A stretch of 64,000 nucleotides of DNA from Zygnema cylindricum. Taxonomy: Eukaryota; Streptophyta; Zygnematophyceae; Zygnematales; Zygnemataceae. This document shows, piece after piece, positions 32,757-44,600 of this stretch (position 1 is the stretch's first letter; each line of letters opens with the position of its first letter). Both the position numbers and the translations under genes were made by a program. The notes under the pieces are model-generated. The model was not told the origin of the DNA. It worked only from the letters and a program-made list of their open reading frames with translations, and did not search any database. The stretch spans positions 625,185 to 689,184 of the forward strand of contig JBBHKE010002052.1 in the NCBI GenBank assembly GCA_037447655.1. Direction: 5' to 3'.

Positions 32757-35216
32757 AGATAATATGATTTGTTGTTTTATCATGGCTTCATGCGTCATGG
32801 TATATCCGTGGAACGATCAGCTCGACCATCGAGTTTAAACAAGTGACATTGTCGATAAAACGATTTTTGGTAAGGAAAGCCCAGAAAATCTAAGAGAACA
32901 CTGTGAATCGCTATCAATGTTAATAACACTATAATGGCGCCCCTAAATTCACGACCCTTGAACCTGAATGCATAATTAATAATAATATTTTTCCCGTTAC
33001 GTTATTATAGTTACGGTTCAATGAGTGTCAATCGCTGTACTATGGGCAAGAGGCATTACGCATAAATGTACCAAATGTGTTAGTTCGTACGAAAACTGCT
33101 CGTTATTTCGTACTTAAATACAGAAAAAGTGTCAGATAACGACGTCGACAAAGGAAAGTGAGTGCCGTCGACACGGGAAAGGGCTGCTCGGATTTGATTC
33201 GTACTAATGAAGACTACGAGATATAGTGCGAACATTTTTTGACATTTTCAAACATCGACAATATGAACACAAACAAGGACTACAATATGGGGAATGTTTA
33301 CCGAAATTAGTGTTTCTTGTGCTAATTAGCGTTACGCTGGCTTTGGATCATTCAACCCAAAATTGCGCTAATAACACTATTTCTTTATTTAAAGTAATAA
33401 TTTCTTAACACAAATAGCAGTTCACGGTGTAACTTCGTGCGTTAACGTCTAAAGGTGCTTTGTTGTCATGCATATTAGGTGTTACCGTACAGAAGGACGC
33501 TTAGATTGTACGGCGAGACGGTTAACGTTCAAGTCCCGACAGTTAACATTAGTCTACGACTTAGGGTGCGTCCCCATGTACTTGAAACTTAGAGAAAAAA
33601 CTTTGTTTTTTAGCGCAGATCCGACGGACCCGTATTTCGGGTGTCCCTATGTGTAACAACTAACAACCACATAGTTACTTAAGCGTGTGACGATTGTATA
33701 CGCTGACAATGCCCGTGACGGCTGTCAACGTCTACAATCTGTGATGACGCACGCTATTTTTTGTAGCAGGTTGTGACGTCGCATGAGTTTTCGTGACATT
33801 GTAGACGTCCCGCCATCCAGCCTGTGCCGTTTCACGGTTGAGGAAGATGCACTTTGCCTTTGCGTCTCTTGTCCGCGCGACGTGAAATGGCATCGGATCT
33901 TGAGACCCCTGGCGAAATAAAATCCGTACCAGGCGCAAACGGACAAAACCAAACAAATTATGTACTTTGCTTTGTCGTACCTGAACGCAAACGGACAAAA
34001 CATAGCGGATCGTGCACTTTTCGTCGTCGCTTGAATTCTTTTGAAATTTCCTGGAAATTTCTTACACGTGCGACTACGTGTTTTTATTTGTTTTTCGAAA
34101 AATCTTTGTTTTAAAACACATCTTCCCTGTGTTTTAAAGAAAAGTTTGAAGATGACGTTTTTTGGCGTGGCCGTGGGTCGAAGAACACAAAACGACAATA
34201 TGTAGTACATCTTAAATTCGATGATGACGCAAAATGTACTTCTCATTTTTTCTTTTATTTGTACGGTTGAAACTTACGCGGTACGACTCTAAGTTCTACA
34301 GGAAAACGACAGAAAAAAACCCTTACTTAGGCACATGGAGACGCACCCTTAGAGTTTCAGAATTCAGAACATGGCAAATGTACCGTGGAAAATGTACGGT
34401 GAAAAATGTACGGTGAATAATGTACGGTAAATGCTACAGTACAGTAACCTGACCGCTTGAGCTCTTTAAGAAACACGCCGGCACTCTGTCATGTCAGTTT
34501 ATCAATGTTACGCTATTGGTTAAAAATTACACGTGTGACAGTACGGTTCGGCAAATTCGAGAAACATCAAAACAAATCGAAACAGCGTATCGAATCAGCA
34601 TTCTGTGGAAGCGCAGAGTCACTATCTGTCACCTTTTCGGTTTAAGTCAGTGGCATACGTGGCCGCATATAATGCTCAGCAAAATATCTAGAAAAAAATC
34701 AAAGCACATACTAATTACTATTGCGACGTGCGCGATGACACTATGCATCGCACTATTTGAATTGCCAGGTGGCAGACGTATCGGCTTTCAAATTTTAGCG
34801 CCTGCAGCGTTGTCAGTTGTAAAATCTTCCAAACAAATCAGATTTGGTTCGCTCTGCACCAAATTAATTGAATGTTTGTACGATTTCCCTGTATAATTTT
34901 CGTACGAAACAAACCTTCACCGCAAAACGCCAAAGAACATCAGCGTCATATCCTGCCACTGAAAGATTCGATCTTCTGACATAAAATGTCGACTCGAAGA
35001 TCCACATTAATTTCATGGAAAGTCAGTCAAACAAATTCAAAACCCCGAAAACTATGTACAATCACCGTCATACACCAACATTTTCGAAAACGACAAAAAA
35101 ACAGTTAATCTTCCCGTTTATAGAAAGTACAGTACTGTACCTTTTTTGGTACAACATCGTATTAACTCAAAAAAATGAAAAATAGAGACGACTCAAATCA
35201 TACGTCAAAAAAAAAG
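32757..35216. other. Intergenic region upstream of the large gene
   Basis: It holds a MITE-like element at 32898-33431, whose ends ACTGTGAATCGCTAT and CAGTTCACGGTGTA are inverted. An inner GGCGCCCCTAAATT block is shared with the MITEs at 42006 and 52145. At 34378-34432 four ~14-bp units (AATGTACGGTGAA) run in tandem. CGTAC and GTACGG words are frequent. Reading frames at 33725-34896 resemble nothing recognised. Confidence 0.5.
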
Positions 35217-35225
35217 TATAAAAAA
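35217..35225 (+). promoter_or_regulatory. TATA-like box upstream of the FAS1 exon
   Basis: GTATAAAAAAG lies about 80 bp before the ATG at 35298, a plausible distance for a core promoter. No other promoter evidence is visible. Confidence 0.45.
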
Positions 35226-35297
35226 GAGAAACATTCGAAACAACAAAAAATACGAGAAATACGGTGTGCACGCTAAAACGCTTCCCTTTCCTATGAG

Positions 35298-35652
35298 ATG
35301 CCGTACGCCGCTCTGTCACGTTCTGCCACCTTTGGGTTTTACGTTTTTTGCATTTATTCTCTGACACAATGCCACGTGGCAGCTCAGGAAAACGACAAGC
35401 GGCCACGTGTCGCAGAGACGGCGTGGGAGGAGATGCCATTGGCCGTGGAAACCTTGAAATCGTACGGAAGATTCCGAAGGACAGGGGAATGGATGGAAAG
35501 GGAGGGGAGGGAAGCACTGAAGGGGAAGAGGGAGAGAATTACAATACTGGCACCCACAGATGAGGCGTGGGAGAGAGAGGAGCAGAGGGAGAGGGGAGAG
35601 GGGAGGGAGAGGGGAGAGAAAGAGATGGAAAGAATCAAGCAAGCCAGAGAAG
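35298..35652 (+). CDS. Exon 1: signal peptide and N-terminal half of a FAS1 domain
   Basis: The ATG at 35298 opens a frame with a hydrophobic stretch, TFGFYVFCIYSL, and a likely signal-peptidase site near HVAAQ. Then come LAVETLKSYGRF and ALKGKRERITILAPTDEAWE. The last is the H1 motif of fasciclin domains (TVFAPTDEAF in most members). After it the text turns into Glu/Arg-rich low complexity. A possible donor, GAAG|GTGGAT, at 35652/35653 precedes the stop at 35664; a donor directly after DEA (GGC|GTGGGA) is also possible. The matching C-terminal half is found at 37298, supporting one gene. Confidence 0.6.
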
Positions 35653-38600
35653 GTGGATCGAAATAAAGAGATAGGCAGCAAAACGAGTAGGAAAATCGGA
35701 CGTGGCAGGATGGAGGTAGAGAGGAGAAGCGAGAGAGAGAGAGAGAGATGAAAGCAATAACAACGAGAGAATGGGTGAGTTTAAGGGAAAGGAGGGAGAG
35801 GAAAAGCGTGGACATCCTCAGTTCAAACTTATGTAAGAAATGAAAATGTTGAGCCGGGAGTACACCTTGTCTCGCTGTTAGTGTTAATGTTTTTTTGCCA
35901 CGTGCACACCTATCGGATAGTTAATCCAACGGTTGCGATTGAAAGGCCGGATACTCACCTTCCGATTGTCAGTATCCAATCAAAAAAAGGGCATGTGTGC
36001 ACGGAGAATGGATGTTTTTAGAGGAAAAAAAATAAAAATACCTTAAGAAAGATACACAGTGTAACAGTTCATCATTTTGGGTACCATGGGTAGTTGTTGT
36101 CCACCTGTATTGGTGTTATCAGGACTACTAAATAATCAAATTATAAATAGCAAGCTAGTACCTTTAATTGAAGTTCTTGGTGTAGCGCTTGGCTTCTATT
36201 AAGCTATATTAGTAAAATCTAAACCGTCAACTTTTGGAAAAGCATCAATTCTAACATTCTGCTGACATTAGCATGAACATTAAAATTGAGATAAATTGGG
36301 AATCACATTGAAACTGAGATAAAATGAACATCACATTGAAATTGAGATAAAATGGGCATCAAACTGAAATTGGGATAAAAGGAAAAACATATTGAAATAA
36401 ACCACTATGACAGTAGCACTGGCATTTAACATAAAATATCGCATCCCCCAAAAATAAATGAAATTTGCATCAACATTAACAACGAAAATGCCATCAACTA
36501 TCAGGCATCTGCAAAATAAGTTTCAACTCGGAAAAATAAATTCAAAATTAGAATTAGCATAGGCATTGGCATTGATTACACCAGTAAAATGGATTTTTAC
36601 ATTTGCAAACATGTCAAAACTGGGGCGTTACCTTGTCATATCATGCACAAATTGTTTTGAGCTGGTGTATTGTGCATTTGAAAGTAACGTGGTATAAACA
36701 GGGTACAAATGTGTGCATGTATCCTCTGGATTCATCACGAGTAGGCCTTTCCCTTTTTTGTAATACTGGAACGGCTTTGGTCACATAGCTTTAGCATCAC
36801 TAGCCTCACCATTTTAATGCATATCTCTGGCAGAATTTCAACTTCCGGACACTGTAGAATTGTAATTTCCAGAAATTACAGAATTTTACAATATCAGAGT
36901 AGAAAATTTCAACTCTAGATATTGCAGAAACTTACAAATCCAGAATTTGCAAAATGTCGCATTACCAGAAATTACTTTTGATCACTAGATGCAGAGAGAT
37001 TGCTGAAATGTGCAAATTTTGGCATAAAGCATTTATTGCAATTCACTTCGAGAAGCCAACAAAATATTTTTAGCTGCATCACTCTAGTTCGAAAATCTTC
37101 ATGTTTCTTTGGTAATCTTTAAATTCCCTCTGGCATTCTGTCTTGCTGTACTGTGATTTTTTTAATTTGTTTTTTTATAAGGCTCATTACCAGAGATCTT
37201 ATCTCATCCAGCATCTTTCAAGATTGCCTAGTTAAGGACATGATGTTATTTAGTCTCTGTTTCAGGGTGGATGCTGATAAAATGATGTGGGGGAACAATG
37301 TGGATCTCGTGTGTACAGGGCAATGGGGCGTCGAGGAGATTGGTAACCACTGTTCTCTCACAACCATTATACTTCTCAAATACTTCCGCATCGTCTGTCT
37401 CCTGTTATCTGAGCTCAAACTCTACAATTGCTTCTGGAAAACTTCATGCCAATATTTCTGAGTTATATGTAGGTACAATGATTGTAATACATGGCATCGA
37501 TAATGTTATTTTCTCTGATTCTGTTACAAGGGCTAATTTTGAAGAGGAAAAAGGTTCCATAATCGTTGACATGTTCTTGAAAGATTCAGAGAACGAAGTG
37601 AGAAAGGACCCTTCACGTTCATCACCCTATTTTCATAAAGAGGAATCACCACAACCACACATCTTTCCTACCATCTCTCCAAAGTCTTCCAGCATAGTTG
37701 TCGAAACACGCCGTAACCTACTGCAAGCTCCACCTTTTCCTCCTCCTAACAAGGTTTCCACTCTTGTCCAATCTCCTCCATTTATACCCCCTCCACCCCG
37801 TAATTCAGAGATAAAGGTTCCTCTACTACCAACACCTATAGAACTAAGTTCAAAATTGCTTACTCCATTAGAAAAATTAGATACACGAGATGTTTCCCCA
37901 TCACCACCCAATACTGTAAAAACCCTTCCTCCCCTATTTCCATGCAAACCTCCACTAATTCCAAGCTTACCTCCACCATTGCCTAAAAATCAAAATTCAA
38001 CACCATCAACCATAGTAGAAAAAACAGTGCCGCCGAGTTCCCCTCCACCTCTACTTGTAAATCTGACGACACTGGTCCCAACTTTCCCGTTACCATGCAC
38101 ACCACCACCTTTGAGTTCTAGATCCCCACCAAATCCTCTCTCTCCCTCTAGTTCACTATATAGTCCTCTTCCTCCCTCTATTCCCCCGTCTAGTCCTCTC
38201 CCTTCCTCACCTAATCCTAACCCTCCCGCCAGTCCCCCGCCTAATCCTCTCCCTCCCTCTAGTCCCCCACCTAATAATCTACCTCTTTCTAATCCCAAAC
38301 CTAATCCTATCTCTCCCTCTAGTCCCCCACCTAATCCTCTCCTTCCCCCTACTCCCCCACGACTTTCTCTCCGTCCCCCTAGTCCCCCACCTAATACTCT
38401 CCCTCCATCTAGTCCCTCACCTAATCCTCTCCCTCCCTCTAGTACCCCACCTAATCTTATCCCTCCCTTCAGTCCCCCACCAAATCGTCTCCCTCCCTCT
38501 AGTCCCCCACCTAATCCTCTCCCTCCCTCTAGTCCCCCGTCAAGTCCGCCTCTCTCTGGCCCCCCACCTATTCCTCGCCTTCCCCCTACCCCGCCACAAA

Positions 38601-41600
38601 TTTCTCTCCGTCCCCCTAGCCCCCCACATAATCCTCTCCTTCCCTCTATTCCCCCACCTAGTCCTCTTCCTCCCTCTAGTCTCTCACCTATTCCTCTCCT
38701 TCCCTCTAGTCTCCCACCTATTCCTCTCCTTCCCTCTAGTCTCCCACCTATTCCTCTCCTTCCCTCTTCTCCCCCACGAATTTCTCTCTTCCTCCCTCTA
38801 GTCTCTCACCTATTCCTCTCCTTCCCCCTACCCCCCTACGAATTTCTCTCCGCCCCCCTAGCCCCCCACCAAATCCTCTCCCTCCCTCTAATCCCTCACC
38901 TAATCCTCTCCCTCCCTCTAGTCCCCCACCTAATCCTCTCTCTCCCTCTAGTCCCCCACCAAATCCTCTCCCTCCCTCTAGTCTCTCACCTATTCTTCTC
39001 CTTCCCCCTATTCCCCCACGACTTTCTCTCCGTCCCCTTAGTCCCCCACCTAATTCTCTCCCTCCCTCTAGTCCCCCACCAAATCCTCTCCCTCTCCCTA
39101 GTCTCCCTAGTTCCCCACCTAATCCTATCCTTCCCTCTAGTCCCCCATCTATTCCTCTCCCTCCCTCTAGTCCCCTATCTAATCTTCTCCCTCCCTCTAG
39201 CCTCCCATCTAATCCTCTCCCTCCCTCTAGTCCACCATCTAATCCTCTCCCTCCCTTTAGCCTCCCTAGTTCCCCACCTAATCCTATCCCTCCCTCTAGT
39301 CCCCCATCTATTCATCTCCCTCCCTCTAGTCCCCCATCTAATCATCTCTTTCCCTCTAGTAGCCCATCTAGTCCTCTCCCTCCCTCTAGTTCCCCATCTG
39401 ATCTTCTCCCTCCCTCTAGTACCTCACCCAATCAACTCCCTCCCCCTAGTCCACCACCTTATCCTCTCTCTCTCTCTAGCCCCCCATCTTATCCCCTCCC
39501 TCCCTCTAGTCCCCCATCTAATCCCCTCTCTCCCTTTAGTCACCCGTCTAGTCCGCCTCTCTCTATTTCTCCACCTAGTCCTTTCCTCCCACCTACTCCC
39601 CCACGAATTTCTATCCCTCCCTTTACTCCCCCACCTAATCCACTCCCTCTCTCTAGTCCCCCACCTAATCCTCTCCTTCCCTCTAGTTCTTCACCTAATT
39701 CTCTCCCTCCATCTAGTCCCCCATCTAATTCTCTCCCTCCCTCTAGTCCCCCATATAATCCTCTTGCTCCCTCTAGTCCCCCACCTAATCCTCTCCCTCC
39801 CTTTAGTCCACCATCTAATCCTCTCCCTCCTAGTCCACCATCTAATCCTCTCCCTCCCTCTATTCCCCCATCTAGTCCTCTCTCTCCCTCTAGTTCCCCA
39901 TCTGATCTTCTCCCTCCCCCTAGTACCCCATCTAATCCACTCCCTCCCCCTAGTCCACCACCTTATCCTCTCTCTCCCTCTAGTCCTCCATTTAATCCTC
40001 TCTCTCCCTCTAGTCCTTCACCTAATCCTCTTCCTCCCTCTAGTTCCCCATCTAATCCTCTCCCTCCCTCGAATCCCCCGTCTAGTCCGCCTCTCTCTAG
40101 TCCTCCCCCTAGTCCTCTCCTTCCCCTCTAGTCCCCCACCTAATCCTCTCCCTCCCTCTAGTCCCCCACCTAATCCTCTCTCTCCTAGTACCCCTACTAA
40201 TCCTCCCCCTCCCTCTAGTTCCCCACCTAATCCTCTCCCTCCCTCTATTCCCCCGTCTAATCCTATTCCTCCCTTTAGTCCCCCGTATAGTTCCCTCCCT
40301 CCCACTAGTCCCCTCCCTAATCCTCTCCATCCCCTTAGTCTCCCTCCTAATCCTCTACCTCCTTTTGTTCCTCCTTCCTTATCTCCCTCTCCCCCTTTGT
40401 CCCCTCCTGATTCTCCTCTTCCCTATAGTCCCCCAGCTAGTCCCCTCCTTTTTCCTCTTTTCCCACCCAATCCTCCCTCTCCCTCTCCCCCAAGACTCCC
40501 TCCTAGTCCTCCCCTCCCCTCTAGTCCTCTCCCTTACCCTCCATCTCCCTACACTCCCCCGCCTAATCCTCTCCCTCTCCCAAGATCCCCTCCTACTCCT
40601 CCTCCCCCTAGACCCCCTCCCTCTCCCCCTAGACCTCCCCCTAACCCTCCATCTCCCCCTAGACCGCCACCCCGTACTCCACCACCTAAGCCTCCACCAC
40701 TTTTACCTCCCCCTCCCCCTTCCCCTCCCTCTCCCCCTCCCTCTCCACCACCACTTCCTCCACCTCCATCACCACCTTCTCACTCTTCTCCTCCCCCCTC
40801 ATCTCCACCACCACCATGTCCCATTCCTACACTAGTGGGTAAGTTTTCCTTAGTATAATATGCTTCAATACTTATGTGGCTCTTCAGTATTAATAAAATA
40901 TTTTTTAATTGATTGGACGCTTTTACCATTTATGTTTTTATGTTTACGTTTTATTTCTTTTATATCTATATGTCGCTTTTTTAGTGTGATTTTTTTTCCG
41001 AGGAAATGTGAGGTTGTTTACAAAATTACGAACTATTTCTTACCATGTCGTAGTGGGTTTTTTTTTTTTTAAACATTACGTTATTTCCGACCAAGATGTT
41101 CCTAAGGTTCTATGCGCAAACATTGACTGTTCGATTATATTTGGGTCCTCATCGGCGAAGCAATCGCTCCATCCGGCTCTTTAAATGGCCACCTACCTCC
41201 GAGAGTTGGCTAATCATGTAGAGCGCTTGTAGAATCGTTACACGTGTATTATATAGACTCGTGCCACAATGGACTACCAGTCACATCGGAAAGGCCATGT
41301 GCATTCTCACACGATCCTTTTGTCTTCCTTTTCACGTTCGTGGTTTCCTGCGCTATGTGTTTTCGTTTTCAAGAGAGAAATGCAGCCGCTAAAAACGACA
41401 GAGTGTCTTTGAGAAAAAGGGAGTTTCAATGGTACAATGGCATAGGAGGCATAATTAATGCGATGATATAGTACGCATACTACACATTTTACATTGAAAT
41501 TGGTCGGTTTGTAAAATATTTTACTACTTCCACTATTTGATCTTTTAACTTATGTTACACCATTCAAATCAAAACACATGCGAAAGCTTGTTTACTGCCA

Positions 41601-44600
41601 GACTAAATATTACAGCCAATAATAGTGTCAGTAGAATTACAGAAACCGGTTAATGGAACCCCACATTTATATATAAGATTACCTCGATAGAAAGATAAAC
41701 CACCAATGGAAGTGAAGTATCGTACTTACCAAGTCACACCGCAAGTGAAACAAAGCGTACGGACCAAAAATGAAAGGGAACATGATTCGAGCAAGTGACC
41801 TTTTCAACAGATTTAATGTTTATAAGAAACTGAAAACGTTTATGTTTTATGGTTGAATGCTACTGAATAGAGTTAGACAACACGGTGACCAAATCCAAAA
41901 TATAAAAGAATAATAGAGTGATCACAATATTATATTGGCAGAATGATCTTCAAACATTAAAATAATTTCTGACGATGAGTTTATCCTTTAATGTTATCTG
42001 AAAACTACACCTTGAATCGTTATTAGACTTATGTACTCTATATCGGCGCCCCAAAATTTTGACATTGATACCTTAAATAGAATAAATTATACTATTTAAG
42101 GACGTGGACCATAATCTGCCATGTCTCCGGCACTAAATTAGCATCAATGACACTAATTAATTTTTGACATTAATAATTTCTTTAGTCTAATAACGATTCA
42201 CGGTGTACAGTACACTTTAATCTTTTTGATGATGGACGACATAACCCCAAACCGACCTTCACCTTACCTGTTTAAACATTAACCCTACCTGTTTACAAAG
42301 CCTTGACTGTTTACTCCTTACCCTTACCTGTTTACAGGATTTCAAAATTGGAGCGATCCATGCACATGGCCAAATAGCGTAATTCCGGGTTTGCAACCTT
42401 TTGGAGTGGGAATCAATGCCACTATTCCTTTTGGAGCTTCTGTGCTCCTTGACTTGCCTAATCTCGAACTGAACGTGCTCCACATAAAGGGGCTGTTAAA
42501 GTAAGCCTTCGACATGTTTGATTTTTGCAACTAGGTAGTAAAAAGAAGATTAATGCCGAAATATGAATTTTTGATTTTGGGAACAGGGATAGTTGAAGTT
42601 AGACTAGTGTCTGAGAAGAATATTTGATTTTGAAGCCTGTCATAGCCAATTGCGTTTTTTCTCTTAATTTTAAGGTGTTCCCTTAAGTAAGTGATTTCAT
42701 CCTTGCATGCAAGTAAAATCTCACTATTTTTCTACATTACAAAGTCTTATCATCTAACACGGACATACTTGCCAATCAATTCGATAGCAAAACTGAAACA
42801 CTTTTAAAAAAGTAAAACAGTTTCATTAAGCTGCTTGTTGCATATTAATCGTGTCACGGTTAAACTGATCAAATTGAACTAAACTAAAAATAAACTAAAA
42901 AACTAAACTAGAGCTAAATTACACTGAACACTTATTTGTTTTTTTCCCCTCATGCACAGATTTCTGGACAGTACAGATCTCCCCAGAATCTACGTCAAGG
43001 CCCACTTTGTTGTCGTGGAAGGGCAACTTGTCATTGGAGATACTGACAGACAATTTCAACAAACAGCAATTTTTGAACTGACACCAAATATCGAAAACCA
43101 GCGAGCTGACCTGCGAGTTATTGAGACTCTAACTAAAACCGCCATCACTGTTGGACACAAGGGTTTTGCTGTGGTAAATGCTTAAACCTGGTAACCTTGC
43201 TAGCCACTGTTCACAGAGTGATTACTCTTTTGCACTCACCTTACCATAAGGAAAATTACTGAGCTTTTGTGTGGGTAAATGTACAGTTTTTTCCTTATAA
43301 AAACCGGGCAGAAAACGTACGTTTTAGTCACGTCCCAGTGAGTAGATCTGACAGGGTGATATTCTTATCATTGAAGAGGCATATGTAATCATTTATGTTT
43401 GATATGGCTATGGATTTCAGATAGGAGGAGGACAAGTTCACCTTCATGGAATGCCAGGTGGCAGTAATTCGACCTCATGGTGTCGACTTATTCAAACAGC
43501 AAAAGCTGGTGATACCACAATTACTGTGGATTCTCCTTTGGCAATGAATTGGCCTATCGGAGGGAATATTGCAATTGCACCGACGGACTTCGAATTTCGG
43601 GAAGCAGAGAAACGGACTATAGCTGCTGGTACGGGCAATGGCTTCTTTTTTGGGTTTTACTTTAACATGTACAACTATTATCTATTGGAATGTCGTGATA
43701 ATTTGAATGGTTGGATTTACAACAAAATGACATGAAAATAATTTGTGCTAACAAATGGTTTTTCTATTAAAACATAATAACAAACAACACAAAACCACCT
43801 GCTTTACTCTTCCTCAAGAAAACCCCCGGCAAGTTTTTGGCCATGATCAAGTTTGGGAAACTAAGACTGGTATCCGCTTCCACAGTTATGCAGACTCCAT
43901 TGGGTATTGTGTTAAATCTGACCGCTCCCCTTCGAGTGGAACATTATGGAGAAAGATTCGGTTTGCCCGATGGTTTTGGAGGATATATAGATGAGCGTGG
44001 AGAAGTGGCATTGTTGACTCGAAATATTGTCATCCAAGGAACTCATGAGGCTGGAGAATTTGCCTTAGAAGGTAAGATATGGCTAGTATATGAGGAAAAT
44101 CGCAGCTGTAGTATGTTTACGACATGTCGTGTTTTTATTATGTATGTTAAATAGAACTCCTAAGCAGACTCTTGAGAGAAAAAGACAACACCGAGAGCTT
44201 TAAGGCTCTTAAAATGAACGACCAAAATTGTTTTTGAGCGTAAGATTGACTTTAAACATAACGATGTTCTATACTTTGACACCATGGACTCTGCAAAATT
44301 GTAAAACCATTCTCCCTTGACAAGATCACAAGAAATGTGTATGATATTCCGACTTTAGGGAAAGAAACATAAGGGATTTTTACAATGTAGTCTTAAGGGG
44401 TGTGCACTGCCATTATTTGTAGATATGGGGTAGGACGGATGCAATAGTCAAACGATAACTTACGACGTGCCTAAACAATAAATTAACATGCATATTTCCT
44501 CGGAATTTACAAATGAGCTCTTAAACCACAATTGCTTTGTTGCTATACTGGTACACAATATTTATTGTTTACTTGTAGTATGGTATAAATTAAGACGATT

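Noticed and set aside
35167-35815. Minus-strand Ser/Leu-rich frames opposite exon 1
   Set aside because: They mirror the purine-rich GGGAGAG stretch; the FAS1 motif is on the plus strand.
37153-37461. 102-codon frame ending CWKTSCQYF over the start of the Pro-rich exon
   Set aside because: It overlaps the FAS1 C-terminal frame in another register, has no family resemblance, and stops where the real exon goes on.
37633-40330. Minus-strand Gly/Arg-rich frames opposite the minisatellite
   Set aside because: They are the complement of the Pro-rich repeat; any low-complexity repeat of this kind leaves open frames on both strands.
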